NCBI RefSeq assembly: GCF_900110775.1
Contig: NZ_FOEP01000004.1
Location: 7,538 to 71,537, forward strand
From: Thalassovita taeanensis
Lineage (GTDB): Bacteria > Pseudomonadota > Alphaproteobacteria > Rhodobacterales > Rhodobacteraceae
DNA length: 64,000 nt
Reading direction: 5' to 3'
In this document: one piece after another, positions 27,749-37,642 of the stretch
How the letters are laid out: the number at the start of each line of letters is the position of its first letter
Numbering within the stretch: position 1 is the first letter of the stretch
Translations under genes and position numbers: made by a program
Notes under the pieces: model-generated
What the model was told of the DNA's origin: nothing
Database searches by the model: none
What the model saw: only the letters and a program-made list of their open reading frames with translations

Positions 27749-28744
27749 ATGCACAAGCGCCTTCTTCCCTTGCTCGCCCTGCTGGCCACGCCGCTGACGG
27801 CGACCGCCCTGATGGCCGAGGTGCCGCATGTCGCCACCGACATCCCCCCCGTTCACTCGCTGGTGTCTCAGGTCATGGGCGATCTTGGCACGCCCGCGCT
27901 GATCGTGCGCCCCGGCGCCTCGCCGCATGACTATGCCCTGCGCCCCTCCGAGGCCGCCGCGCTGGAACGTGCCGATCTGGTGGTCTGGATCGGCCATGGC
28001 CTGACCCCCTGGCTGGAAACGCCCCTTCAGCGGCTGGCAGCAACCGCACATGTGATCGAGCTGATGGACACCCCCGGCACCCGCACCCTGCCCTACCGCG
28101 AAACCGTCGTGTTCAGCCCGGATGATCACGCAGAAGACCACGCCGATGATCATGACGACCATGCTGACGAGCACATGGACGAGCACGCCGACGATGACGA
28201 CCACGCGGACGATGACCACGCACACGGCCATTCCGGTATCGACCCGCATGGCTGGCTCGACCCGGAAAACGGCCGCTTCTGGCTTTCCCTGATCGCGCAG
28301 GCGCTCAGCGAGGCCGACCCCGAAAATGCTGCCACCTATGCCGCCAATGCCGAGTCCGCCCGCGCCCGGCTTGATGCCACCATCGCGCAGATCGACATCA
28401 CGCTGGCCCCGGTCAGCACCAAGCCGTTTGTCGTCTTCCACGACGCCTTCCAGTATTTCGAGAAACGCTTTCACATGACCGCCGCCGGGGCGATCTCGCT
28501 CAGCGATGCCGCCGCCCCCAGCCCCGCCCGCATTGCCGCAATCCGACAGGCGGTGCAGGATCACGGCGTCACCTGCGTGTTTTCCGAACCGCAGTTCAAC
28601 CCCGGCCTTGTCGCCACGGTCTTCGACGGCACCGGCGCGCACACGGCGGTGATCGACCCGCTTGGAACCGGGCTGCCGCTTGGTCCGGACCTTTATACCG
28701 ATCTGCTGACCGGGCTGGCCCGGACCATGGCCGACTGCCTCTGA
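27749..28744 (+). CDS. znuA: Zinc ABC importer periplasmic binding protein
   Basis: Cluster A-I metal-binding protein of 331 residues. A signal peptide (LLALLATPLTATALMA) is followed by metal ligands in PVHSLVSQVMGD (His), GASPHDYALRP (His), a long His/Asp-rich charged loop (about 125-155: EDHADDHDDHADEH and following), FHDAFQYFEKRF (His) and FSEPQFNP. The His loop is diagnostic of zinc-specific ZnuA. The frame also has an ATG at 27737, but that codon overlaps the second Zur box, whereas the ATG at 27749 has GAGG ahead of it and gives a normal signal peptide. Confidence 0.94.
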   Translation: MHKRLLPLLALLATPLTATALMAEVPHVATDIPPVHSLVSQVMGDLGTPALIVRPGASPHDYALRPSEAAALERADLVVWIGHGLTPWLETPLQRLAATAHVIELMDTPGTRTLPYRETVVFSPDDHAEDHADDHDDHADEHMDEHADDDDHADDDHAHGHSGIDPHGWLDPENGRFWLSLIAQALSEADPENAATYAANAESARARLDATIAQIDITLAPVSTKPFVVFHDAFQYFEKRFHMTAAGAISLSDAAAPSPARIAAIRQAVQDHGVTCVFSEPQFNPGLVATVFDGTGAHTAVIDPLGTGLPLGPDLYTDLLTGLARTMADCL

Positions 28745-28747
28745 TCC

Positions 28748-29779
28748 TCAGGCGTCGTTGAACCCTTCCAGCACGTTCACCGTGTTGATCCCGACCGCCT
28801 CGATGGCATAACCGCCCTCCATGCAGAACACCGTCGGCAGGCCCAGCCTGCCGATGCGTCGGCCCGCGTCGATGAAATCAGGGCTGTCCAGCTTGAAGAA
28901 GCTGATCGGGTCGTCCTTATAGGCATCCACCCCCAGCGACACCACCAAGGTCTCGGCCCCCCACGCCTTGATCCGCGCCAGCGCCGCATCCAGCGCCTCG
29001 GCCCACGCGGCATAGCCGGTTCCGGGCAGCATCGGATAGTTCACCGTCGCCCCTTCGCCCGCCCCAATCCCGACCTCATCGGCATAGCCAAGGAAATACG
29101 GAAACGCATCCTCTGGCGCCCCGTGCAGCGACGCAAAGAACACGTCGCCGCGATCAAAGAAAATGTCCTGCGTGCCGTTGCCGTGATGGAAATCAATGTC
29201 CAGCACCGCCACGCGGTCCGCCCCATCATTGCGGAACATCTGCGCCACCACAGCGGCGTTGTTGATAAAGCAATACCCACCGTACATGTCGCTTGCCGCA
29301 TGGTGCCCCGGTGGGCGGCACAACCCAAAGGCCGCGCGCGCTCCCGATGCCACCGCCCGCTGCGCCGCCTGCGCGCTGGCCACCGACGACAGTGCCGCCG
29401 TCCAGGTGCCGCCCGTCATCGCCGTCTCGGAGGCCAGCGCATAATATCCGACCTTGCCGTCAATATTGCGCGGGGGCCGTGCGATCTGCATCCGCCGCGC
29501 CGGGAACGAGGCCGCGATGATCTCGCCGGCGAACCCCTCGGCCTTCCACTCGTCCCACGCCGCCTCCAGAAACTCCAGATACCCGGCATCATGCAGCCCA
29601 CGCACCACAGCCATATCCGGTGCACCGGGGGCCACTGGCGGCGCAAACCCGCGCTCGTTCAGCCGCGCCAGAACATATTCCACCCGGCTGGGCCGCTCAA
29701 ACGGGGTGACAAACTCCCCGCCGTTCAGCTCCGCCTGCGGGAAATGCCTGCGATGTTCTTCACTAAAAAATACCTGCAT
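28748..29779 (-). CDS. Acetylpolyamine amidohydrolase (class II HDAC-like)
   Basis: Zinc-dependent deacetylase of 343 residues, the length of bacterial acetylpolyamine amidohydrolases. Motifs: CRPPGHHA (active-site His pair), GGYCFINNAAV, LDIDFHHGNGTQDIF (zinc ligands Asp and His), SLGVDAYKDDP (Asp ligand) and MEGGYAIE (catalytic Tyr). The start MQVFFSEEH at 29779 has AGAGGAG before it; longer versions of the frame add an unlikely N-terminal tail. It is convergent with znuA and lies a few kb from the potABCD importer, which fits breakdown of imported acetylated polyamines (inference). Confidence 0.9.
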   Translation of the reverse strand: MQVFFSEEHRRHFPQAELNGGEFVTPFERPSRVEYVLARLNERGFAPPVAPGAPDMAVVRGLHDAGYLEFLEAAWDEWKAEGFAGEIIAASFPARRMQIARPPRNIDGKVGYYALASETAMTGGTWTAALSSVASAQAAQRAVASGARAAFGLCRPPGHHAASDMYGGYCFINNAAVVAQMFRNDGADRVAVLDIDFHHGNGTQDIFFDRGDVFFASLHGAPEDAFPYFLGYADEVGIGAGEGATVNYPMLPGTGYAAWAEALDAALARIKAWGAETLVVSLGVDAYKDDPISFFKLDSPDFIDAGRRIGRLGLPTVFCMEGGYAIEAVGINTVNVLEGFNDA

Positions 29780-30088
29780 GACAGGCTCCTCTGACTGCGT
29801 CCCATTTCGACGTGCCTCCGCCTGCGGTTGCCCCACCAATAAAAAGCGCAAGCCGCATGAAACCAATCCGGGGTTTCACGCGTTATTACTCAGACCAACG
29901 GGCAAATACATGCAAGGCACATTGAATTTGATCAAAACCAGACACAGCCCGGCTGTCAACCGGCGCGAAGCCGCGCAATCTTGCCGCGCTTGTACGGAAT
30001 GATGATGGAGCTTTGCCCCCGAACACCCTATTCTCGAGCCGAACAGCACCCTGCCCTGCGACAGATCGCACAGGACAAAAGGTACCCC
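29780..30088. other. Divergent intergenic region between the polyamine amidohydrolase and tamA
   Basis: About 309 bases without a convincing gene under the chosen starts. The tamA frame is open through the last third (ATG codons near 29999-30008), so tamA may start earlier. I see no RNA gene, strong hairpin or recognisable operator here; promoters for both flanking genes must lie in it. Confidence 0.5.
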
Positions 30089-31900
30089 GTGGCACAACGC
30101 TCTGGAATACTGCACATTTTCAAGGCACTTGCCGTGGTCGCCCTTGGGGTTTCGGCCCTGCCTGCCCATGCGCTCGACAGCCTCGACATCACCCTGCGCA
30201 ATTCCGACAACACCAGCCTGCGCACCCGGCTGCGCCTGGCCTCGCTGCTGCGTACCGCCGACAAAGAGGGCGTCACCGATCCGCAGGATCTGTTCGCCAC
30301 CGCGCTGGCCGATTATCAGCGCCTGCTCGAAACGCTCTACGCCTACGGCTACTACTCGGGCGTGATCAATATCCGCCTTGATGGGCAAGAGGCCGCACTG
30401 ATCCCGCCGCTCAGTCCGCCCAAGCAGATCTCGCGCATCGACGTGTCGATCGACCCCGGCCCGCCCTTCGTCTTTGCCACTGCGCGGATTGCACCGCTGG
30501 CCCCCGGCACCACCCTGCCGCCCGAATTCGCACGCGGCCAGCGCGCCCGCAGCTCTGTCGTGCTCGACAGCGTCCAGACCGCCGTCACCGGCTGGCGCGA
30601 GGCGGGCTATGCCAAGGCCACCCCCGGCGCGCGCACCCTGACCGCCGATCACGCCGCCCGCACGCTGTCGGCGCAGATCGCCATCCTGCCCGGCCCGCAA
30701 GTGCGCTTTGGCCGCCTGATCCCCGCAGGCACCTCTGCCGTGCGCGCCAGGCGGATCCACCGCATCGCGGGCCTCCCCGAGGGCGAGGTGTTCTCGCCGC
30801 AGGAGATCGACAAGGCCGCCACCCGGCTGCGCCGCACCGGCACCTTCCGCTCGGTTGACGTGACCGAGGCCAAAACCCTCGGCCCCGACAACACCATGGA
30901 CATCACCGCCGCCGTGGTTGACGAAAAACGCCACCGCTTCGGCGCTGGCGCCGAGATATCCAACGTCGAAGGGCTGGCCCTCTCCGGCTTCTGGATGCAC
31001 CGCAACCTGCTGGGCGGCGCCGAACGGCTGCGCGTCGAAGGCTCTGCCTCGGGCATCGGCGGCACCACCGGCGGCATCGACTATGCCCTTGGCACCCGGT
31101 TCGAACGCCCCGCCGTCTTCGGCGCCGACACCAAGTTCTTCGCCCACCTCGATCTCGAGGTGCTGGACGAGCCCGATTTCAAATCCAACGAGGCCACCGC
31201 AGGCGTCGGCGCAACCCGGATTTTCTCGGACCACCTCGAAGGCGACCTTGAAATCGCCCTCACCTACTCCGAAACCGAGGATGCCTTCGGCAAGCGCCGC
31301 TTCACCCTGCTGACCTTTCCCACCGCCCTGCGCTGGGATCTGCGCGACAACATCCTGAACCCGACGCGCGGGCACTACATCAACGCCAACGTCACCCCCT
31401 TCTTCGGCCTGTCTGGCGAAGACACCGGCGGGCAGATCAAATTCGACAGCCGGATCTATCGCAGCCTCGGCAGCAATGACCGCTTTGTCGTCGCTGGCCG
31501 GGTGCAGCTTGGCTCGGTCGTCGGGCCAGCCCTGGCCGATGCGCCCCCAACCTATCTGTTCCACTCCGGCGGTGGCGGCACCGTGCGCGGCCAGCCCTAT
31601 CAGTCGCTCGGCGTCGATCTGGGCGGCGGCACCACCGCCGGCGGGCGCAGCTTCGTCGGCCTGTCAGGCGAGCTGCGCGCCCGCATGACCGATACCATCA
31701 GCCTCGTGGGCTTTGCCGACGCGGGCTATATCGGCGCCGAAAGCTTCTATGACGGCTCGGGTGAATGGCACTCCGGGGCCGGGCTGGGGCTGCGCTATGA
31801 TACCGTCGTTGGCCCCGTCCGGCTTGATATCGCCGCCCCGCTCAGCGGCTCAACCGGCGAAGGGGTGCAGGTCTATGTCGGCATCGGGCAGGCGTTCTGA
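30089..31900 (+). CDS. tamA: Translocation and assembly module outer-membrane protein TamA
   Basis: Omp85-family outer-membrane protein of about 603 residues. From the GTG at 30089 it has a signal peptide (ILHIFKALAVVALGVSALPAHA), three POTRA-like domains (about 30-260) and a C-terminal 16-strand barrel ending in VQVYVGIGQAF with terminal Phe. Barrel motifs GGGGTVRGQPYQSLG (the VRGY/F box of Omp85 loop 6) and LRWDLRDNILNPTRGHY are present. The ATG codons at 29999-30008 are alternatives that would hide the signal peptide behind 30 residues. It is followed by tamB after one base; the two form the autotransporter/lipid-transfer assembly module. Confidence 0.9.
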   Translation: MAQRSGILHIFKALAVVALGVSALPAHALDSLDITLRNSDNTSLRTRLRLASLLRTADKEGVTDPQDLFATALADYQRLLETLYAYGYYSGVINIRLDGQEAALIPPLSPPKQISRIDVSIDPGPPFVFATARIAPLAPGTTLPPEFARGQRARSSVVLDSVQTAVTGWREAGYAKATPGARTLTADHAARTLSAQIAILPGPQVRFGRLIPAGTSAVRARRIHRIAGLPEGEVFSPQEIDKAATRLRRTGTFRSVDVTEAKTLGPDNTMDITAAVVDEKRHRFGAGAEISNVEGLALSGFWMHRNLLGGAERLRVEGSASGIGGTTGGIDYALGTRFERPAVFGADTKFFAHLDLEVLDEPDFKSNEATAGVGATRIFSDHLEGDLEIALTYSETEDAFGKRRFTLLTFPTALRWDLRDNILNPTRGHYINANVTPFFGLSGEDTGGQIKFDSRIYRSLGSNDRFVVAGRVQLGSVVGPALADAPPTYLFHSGGGGTVRGQPYQSLGVDLGGGTTAGGRSFVGLSGELRARMTDTISLVGFADAGYIGAESFYDGSGEWHSGAGLGLRYDTVVGPVRLDIAAPLSGSTGEGVQVYVGIGQAF

Positions 31901-31901
31901 T

Positions 31902-34900
31902 ATGCGTACTCTTTTCCTTCTCATCCTGCTTCTGCTCCCGCCGCTGCCCTTGCTGGCCCAGCAAACCGCCGAGTCTGATCGTGGCCTGCTCGAAGGGCTG
32001 CTCGAAGACAACCTGTCCGACATTGGCCGCTCCGTTGATGTGGTGGGCTTCGCAGGCGCGCTCAGCTCGACCGCCACGATCGAGAAACTGACCATCGCCG
32101 ACGCCGACGGCATCTGGCTGACCCTCAACGGCGTGACCCTGAACTGGAGCCGCACCGCCCTGCTCTCTGGCCGCCTCGAAGTGAACGAGCTGTCCGCCGA
32201 CGAGGTTCTGATTCCCCGCGCCCCGGTCAAGGACAGCAGCGCCCTGCCCACCCCCGAGGCCAAAGGCTTCGCCCTGCCCGAACTCCCTGTCTCGGTCAAT
32301 ATCGGCAAGCTCTCCATCACCCGCGCCGTGCTCGGTGCAGCCCTCCTCGGGCAAGAGGCCACTCTGGCCCTCACCGGCGCGGCGCAGCTCGAAGGCGGCG
32401 CAGGCAGCGCCACCCTGTCGGTCACCCGGCTGGGCCAAACCCCCGGTACGCTGGCGCTCGATGCCGCCTATGCCAATGCCACCCGCGACCTGCGGCTTGA
32501 CCTGTCACTGGCCGAACCAAGTGGCGGGATCGCCGCCAGCCTGCTTGGCCTGCCCGGCACACCCGCCGTGCAGCTAAGCATTTCCGGCGAGGGGCCGATT
32601 GATGGCTTCGCCGCGACGCTGGCGCTTTCGACCGATGGCAAACCCCGCCTGAACGGCACCCTGACGCTGGATGCCACCCGCCCCGAAGATCAACCCGACG
32701 CCGCGCCCGATTACCACTTCGCCGCCGATCTGGGTGGCGACATCGCCCCGGTCTTCGCGCCTGAATACCGCCCCTTCTTCGGCCCCGACATCCGGCTTCA
32801 GCTCAACGGCAACCGCAGCGCGGCAGGCCAGATCACCCTTGACCGGCTCGACCTGTCCGCCGACGCCCTGCACCTGAGCGGCCGCGCCCGGATTTCGCCG
32901 CAGGGCTGGCCTGAGCTGCTGGCCCTGACCGCCGATATCACCCCGCGCGACGGTGCGGACGTGCTACTGCCGCTGTCTGGCCCCGCAACCCGCCTGAACG
33001 CCGCCCGGCTGAAACTGGACTATGACGCCGCCAAGGGCGATGGCTGGGCGCTCGACATGGCGCTGGACGGGCTCGACCGTGCCGGGCTCAGCCTGCAACA
33101 CGCCACCCTGTCGGGGGCGGGCGACCTGCTGCGCGGCACCGACACCGCGCTGGGGCGCGTGACCGGACAGGCGACGCTGGCCGCCCTTGGCGTGCACCCG
33201 CAGGATGCCGCCCTTGCCACCGCCCTTGGCCGCGACATCCGTGCCGCCCTGCGCTTCGACTGGACGCAGGGTCAGGCGCTGCGCCTGCCCTCGCTCACCC
33301 TGTCGGGGCAGGACTATGCCCTGACCGGCGCGGCCGAACTGGGCGGGCTGACCGACGGGCTGAACCTGATCATCACCACCGACACCACGCTGACCGCCGA
33401 CAATCTGACGCGCTTTGCCCCGCTTGCGGGCCTGCCCCTGTCCGGTGCGGCACAACTGGCCGTCACCGGACAGGTCGAGCCCCTGTCGGGCCAGTTTGAC
33501 CTGCGCTTCAACGGCGGCACCACCGACCTCGCGCTGGATCAGCCCCGGATCGACCCGCTGATCGCAGGCGCGGGCCAACTGGCCCTGCACGTGTCCCGCG
33601 ACACCACCGGCACGCTGATCGACGCGCTGCGCATCGCCACCGCACAGGCCACGATCACCGGGTCCGGCGCCCTGCGCACCGGTGCCTCGCAACTGACCGC
33701 CTCTGCCCGCCTGCGTCAGGCCGCACTTGTTCTGCCCGGCGTCACCGGCCCCGCCACGCTGGACCTCACCGCCAGCCAAAGCACCGCCACCCTCTGGCAG
33801 GTCGACGCCACAGCCACCGCCCCCGGTGAAGCCACCGCCCACCTGTCCGGCACCATCACCGGCAACGGCACCGATCAGCTTGACCTGTCCGGTCAGCTCA
33901 AGGCCGAAGCACGCGACATTTCCGTCTATTCGCAACTGGCCGGGCGCCCGCTTGGCGGCGCAGCCCGGCTCACCGCCGAAGGCACGGGCAGCGCGCTGAC
34001 CCGCAGCTTCGACACCACCCTTAGCCTCACCGGGCAGAACCTTTCGGCCGATACCGGCTATGTCGATCAGCTGCTCCGCGGCCAGTCCGACCTGCAAATG
34101 CAGGTCTCACGCGCGCCCTCGGGCCGCCTGTCGCTGAAAAACGTCGACCTCAGCACGCCCGAGCTGACCGCCCGCCTCGAAGGCACCGCGGATGAGACCG
34201 CAAACGCCCTCACCTTCTCGGCCCGGCTGCGCGACCTTGGCCTGCTCGACCCAAGCCTCAGCGGCGCGGCCACCGCGCAGGGCACTGCCACCCAAACCGA
34301 CGACAACTGGAACGTCGACGTTGACGCCTCCGGCCCCGGTGGCACCCACCTGACCGCCCGCGGCACGGTCTCTGGCGATGCCAAACAGCTGGCCCTCGCG
34401 CTTGACGGCGTCGCCCCGCTGGCGCTGGCCAACAACAAACTCCGCCCGCGCAGCCTGTCCGGCGTGGCCAGCTTCGCCCTGCGGGTCGATGGCCCGCCCG
34501 CGCTCTCGTCGCTCAGCGGCAGCATCACCACCCAGAACGCCCGCCTGTCGGTTCCCGATCAGCGAATCGCCCTCGACGCCAGCACCGGCACCATCCGCCT
34601 GGGCGGCGGACAGGCCGTGCTCGACCTCGCCGCACAGGTCTCCTCGGGGGGCACGCTTCAGATCGATGGCCCCGTCACCCTGACGCCCGGCTTCCCGGCC
34701 ACCCTCAGCGCGACCCTGCGCGACATCACCCTGTCCGACCCGAAACTGTTTGAAACCACCGTCAACGGCGGCCTTGCGCTTAACGGCCCGCTGACCGGCG
34801 GCGCGCGGATCACCGGACAGCTTGACCTCGGCCTGACCGAACTGCGCGTGCCCAACCCCAGCGGCACCAACTTTGCCGACCTCCCCGGCCTGATCCACCG

Positions 34901-35678
34901 CAACGAACCTGCCGAGGTGAACCGCGTCCGCGACTGGGCCGGGATGCTGGCCCAAACCACCACCCCAAGCGCCCCTTCTGTCACCTACCCGCTCAACATC
35001 GTGATCCGCGCGCCCTCTCGCATCTTCGTGCGCGGGCGTGGGCTCGATGCCGAACTCGGCGGCACCCTGCGCCTGATCGGCACCACCTCGAATGTGGTGC
35101 CACAAGGGCGGTTCGACCTGATCCGTGGCCGCATGGATATCCTTGGCAAGCGCCTGACCCTCAGCGAGGGGCACATTCGCCTGCAAGGCGCCTTCGACCC
35201 CTATATCCGCTTCGTCGCCAACACCACCAGCGCCGACGTGACCGCCTCGATCACCATCGACGGACAGGCCAGCGCCCCCGCCCTGACCTTCTCCTCCAGC
35301 CCCGATTTGCCCGAAGACGAAGTGCTGTCGCTCATCCTGTTTGGCCGCGAACTGACCCAGATCTCGCCGCTGCAAGCCATCCGCCTCGCTGCCGCCCTGC
35401 GCACCCTCACCGGCAAAGGCGGCGACGGGCTGTCAGGCAACCTGCGGCGCGGGCTGCAACTTGATGACCTCGACGTCACCACCACCGACGAAGGCGCGAC
35501 CGAGGCCCGCGTCGGCAAATACATCAGCGAAAATATCTATACCGAGGTCACAGCCGACACGCAGGGCCGCTCGCAGATCAACCTCAACCTCACGATCACA
35601 CCTTCCCTCACCGCCCGTGGCCGCATGACCTCCGACGGTGAAACCGGCCTCGGCCTGTTTCTGGAAAAAGACTACTGA
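31902..35678 (+). CDS. tamB: Translocation and assembly module inner-membrane protein TamB
   Basis: A 1258-residue AsmA/TamB-like protein. One N-terminal hydrophobic segment (LFLLILLLLPPLPLLA) anchors it in the inner membrane. A very long beta-rich periplasmic region follows with repeating LxLxG patterns. The C-terminal DUF490 domain (about 930-1258) has IFVRGRGLDAELGGTL, FDLIRGRMDILGKRLTL and VLSLILFGRELTQ, the conserved end of the family, and finishes with FLEKDY. It bridges the periplasm to TamA. The start is ATG 31902, one base after the tamA stop. TamB-like proteins are now seen as phospholipid carriers; which role dominates here is open. Confidence 0.92.
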   Translation: MRTLFLLILLLLPPLPLLAQQTAESDRGLLEGLLEDNLSDIGRSVDVVGFAGALSSTATIEKLTIADADGIWLTLNGVTLNWSRTALLSGRLEVNELSADEVLIPRAPVKDSSALPTPEAKGFALPELPVSVNIGKLSITRAVLGAALLGQEATLALTGAAQLEGGAGSATLSVTRLGQTPGTLALDAAYANATRDLRLDLSLAEPSGGIAASLLGLPGTPAVQLSISGEGPIDGFAATLALSTDGKPRLNGTLTLDATRPEDQPDAAPDYHFAADLGGDIAPVFAPEYRPFFGPDIRLQLNGNRSAAGQITLDRLDLSADALHLSGRARISPQGWPELLALTADITPRDGADVLLPLSGPATRLNAARLKLDYDAAKGDGWALDMALDGLDRAGLSLQHATLSGAGDLLRGTDTALGRVTGQATLAALGVHPQDAALATALGRDIRAALRFDWTQGQALRLPSLTLSGQDYALTGAAELGGLTDGLNLIITTDTTLTADNLTRFAPLAGLPLSGAAQLAVTGQVEPLSGQFDLRFNGGTTDLALDQPRIDPLIAGAGQLALHVSRDTTGTLIDALRIATAQATITGSGALRTGASQLTASARLRQAALVLPGVTGPATLDLTASQSTATLWQVDATATAPGEATAHLSGTITGNGTDQLDLSGQLKAEARDISVYSQLAGRPLGGAARLTAEGTGSALTRSFDTTLSLTGQNLSADTGYVDQLLRGQSDLQMQVSRAPSGRLSLKNVDLSTPELTARLEGTADETANALTFSARLRDLGLLDPSLSGAATAQGTATQTDDNWNVDVDASGPGGTHLTARGTVSGDAKQLALALDGVAPLALANNKLRPRSLSGVASFALRVDGPPALSSLSGSITTQNARLSVPDQRIALDASTGTIRLGGGQAVLDLAAQVSSGGTLQIDGPVTLTPGFPATLSATLRDITLSDPKLFETTVNGGLALNGPLTGGARITGQLDLGLTELRVPNPSGTNFADLPGLIHRNEPAEVNRVRDWAGMLAQTTTPSAPSVTYPLNIVIRAPSRIFVRGRGLDAELGGTLRLIGTTSNVVPQGRFDLIRGRMDILGKRLTLSEGHIRLQGAFDPYIRFVANTTSADVTASITIDGQASAPALTFSSSPDLPEDEVLSLILFGRELTQISPLQAIRLAAALRTLTGKGGDGLSGNLRRGLQLDDLDVTTTDEGATEARVGKYISENIYTEVTADTQGRSQINLNLTITPSLTARGRMTSDGETGLGLFLEKDY

Positions 35679-35685
35679 GCGCGCC

Positions 35686-35994
35686 CTAGCCCAGAAACTC
35701 GATCTCGACAAAGGCGCATTCAAAGTCATTGCCGTTGATCACGTCATGCGTTGCCCCCGCAGGCCGGAAATAGGGCACGCCGGTCTTCAGCTCCGACCGG
35801 ATCCGCTCGCCGCCTTCCATCTCGATCTCCAGAAACCCGTCGAATTGCGGCACCACCACATAGTCATACTCATGCGTATGCCAGCCGGTGTTGTCCCCGC
35901 GCGCCGCGAACCGCCACTCGGTCACCCGCGTCCGCTCATTCTCAATAAACACAGTCGCAACCGACGTTCCCACCGATGCCGCAGATCCACACAT
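35686..35994 (-). CDS. Cupin-domain protein
   Basis: A small 102-residue single-domain cupin. The metal-binding motif 1 appears as NTGWHTHEYDYVVVPQFDG, with two His and a downstream acidic/aromatic site; motif 2 is TGVPYFRPAGATHDVIN with a His. Start chosen at 35994 (MCGSAASVG); the upstream extension is Trp- and Arg-rich and not credible. Substrate unknown. It is convergent with tamB, with seven bases between the stops. Confidence 0.8.
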   Translation of the reverse strand: MCGSAASVGTSVATVFIENERTRVTEWRFAARGDNTGWHTHEYDYVVVPQFDGFLEIEMEGGERIRSELKTGVPYFRPAGATHDVINGNDFECAFVEIEFLG

Positions 35995-36207
35995 GACAAT
36001 CCCCTGTTTTGCTCTGCCCCGAACGCTACGCCCCCCGCGCCCACACCAACAGCGCCAGTCCCACAAACCCATGAGTCCACTGAACCACCAAACGAAACTG
36101 ACAATCTCACCCGAAGTCTGCTCTGCGGCTAAAGTGGGCATAGCGTGTATATCGGCTTTGTGTCATCGTGGGTTCAATCTCCTGTCCTGGAGGCCGTGGC
36201 TGACCTT

Positions 36208-37473
36208 ATGAAACCAAAAATTCTCACGACGCTCACGACCTATGATCGAAGGCAATTTGCCGACGACTTGGTCGCTGGAATTACCGTGGCAATGGTCGCA
36301 TTGCCCTTGAGCCTTGCAATCGCCATTGCTTCTGGCGCGGCGCCGGAAAAAGGGCTCGTTACCGCAATCGTCGCCGGCTTCCTGATCTCGCTTCTTGGCG
36401 GCAGCCGTGTGCAGATCGGGGGGCCGACCGGCGCGTTTATCGTCGTCGTTTTCGGTGTCATATCTGAGCATGGATATGACGGGCTTGTCCTGGCGACATT
36501 CATGGCCGGGATCATCATGTTGGTCGCCGGGTATCTGCGGGCAGGAAACCTTGTCGCTTTTGTGCCTGAATCCGTGATCAACGGCTTCACCATCGGCATC
36601 GGTGTTATCATCGCAACAAGCCAGATCAAGGACCTGTTTGGCCTTTCGGTTGCGCAAGTTACGGCAGAATTCATCGCAAAGATCGAGGCACTTTGGGGCG
36701 CACGTCATACTGTGAATCTCCTGGCTCTCGGGATCGGGCTTGCAACCATGGCATCAATCGTTGCCCTGCGACGGCTGGCTCCCAAATTTCCGGGGCTGAT
36801 TGTCGCCGTTGGTTTGACCTCCGCCATTGTTGCCATGGCCGTGCTGCCCGTTGATACGATCTTCTCCCGGTTCGGCGAATTGCCTCGCGCGCTACCTGTT
36901 CCCGCGCTTCCGGTTATCAGCGCCGAGCGGGTCGCAGAACTGCTTCCTTCGGCCTTTGTCATCGCATTCCTTGCAAGCATTGAATCGCTGTTGTCCGCGA
37001 TGGTCGCAGACAAGATGATCGGCGGTCACCACAGGCCGAACGCCGAAGTTCTGGCGCAGGGCTTCGCCAATATTGGCTCAGCCTTGTTTGGGGGTCTTCC
37101 GGCCACCGGGGCGATTGCCCGAACGGCCACGAATGTTCGCGCGGGCGGGAAAACGCCGGTTGCCGGGCTCGTTCACGCACTCACCATTCTGCTTGTCATG
37201 CTTCTGGCGGCGCCTCTCGCGGGCTATCTTGCCATGCCTGCGCTTGCAGGGTTGCTCATCTTGACTGCCTGGAACATGAGCGAGCCACACAAGTGGCGCG
37301 GCTACATGCAAGCCAGAAAATCCGATCGGGTTTTGCTGGTTCTCACTCTGGTTCTGACGGTATTCGCAGATCTGACCATCGCTATTGGCGTTGGCGTCTC
37401 CTGTGGCCTAGCCTTGCGGTTGCGGGGGCATAATGCGGACATAGAAAAAGATTGGACGCCACCTGATCGCTAA
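36208..37473 (+). CDS. SulP family anion transporter lacking a STAS domain
   Basis: Membrane protein of about 421 residues with ten or more hydrophobic segments. It has the SulP core: DDLVAGITVAMVALPLSLAI at the start, GGSRVQIGGPTGAFIVVV (the conserved TM3 region) and FGGLPATGAIARTATNVRAG. SulP proteins carry sulfate, bicarbonate or dicarboxylates. The protein ends about ten residues after the last membrane segment, so the cytoplasmic STAS domain common in the family is missing. Base composition looks less GC-rich than its neighbours. An ATG at 36145 extends the frame by 21 residues. A natural short SulP is more likely than a truncation, since the stop follows a clean charged tail. Confidence 0.85.
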   Translation: MKPKILTTLTTYDRRQFADDLVAGITVAMVALPLSLAIAIASGAAPEKGLVTAIVAGFLISLLGGSRVQIGGPTGAFIVVVFGVISEHGYDGLVLATFMAGIIMLVAGYLRAGNLVAFVPESVINGFTIGIGVIIATSQIKDLFGLSVAQVTAEFIAKIEALWGARHTVNLLALGIGLATMASIVALRRLAPKFPGLIVAVGLTSAIVAMAVLPVDTIFSRFGELPRALPVPALPVISAERVAELLPSAFVIAFLASIESLLSAMVADKMIGGHHRPNAEVLAQGFANIGSALFGGLPATGAIARTATNVRAGGKTPVAGLVHALTILLVMLLAAPLAGYLAMPALAGLLILTAWNMSEPHKWRGYMQARKSDRVLLVLTLVLTVFADLTIAIGVGVSCGLALRLRGHNADIEKDWTPPDR

Positions 37474-37560
37474 GCGAAGGTCTCTACTCAAACCTCATTC
37501 AGAAATGCGCGCACCTGGCGCACGTCCGCACAGCACATATACCACCACATCTGAATGAAA

Positions 37561-37637
37561 TGGCGATCCCACGAGGACTCGAACCCCGAACCTGCTGATT
37601 AGAAGTCAGCTGCTCTATCCAGTTGAGCTATGGGATC
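37561..37637 (-). tRNA. tRNA-Arg (anticodon TCT)
   Basis: 77 bases including encoded CCA. Acceptor stem GATCCCA / TGGGATC with discriminator G, D-arm TAGCTCAACTGGATAGAGC, anticodon loop with TCT in ACTTCTAAT, T-arm GGGGTTCGAGTCCTC. No integrase is adjacent, so this tRNA does not look occupied. Confidence 0.97.
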
Positions 37638-37642
37638 GCAAA

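Noticed and set aside
32964-35375. Two long antisense frames within tamB
   Set aside because: tamB has its domain structure and terminal motifs intact; the antisense frames are Gly/Gln-rich shadows.
37561-37637. tRNA-Arg as an attachment site for a second island
   Set aside because: No integrase or duplicated tRNA end is near; the less GC-rich SulP gene beside it is not enough.
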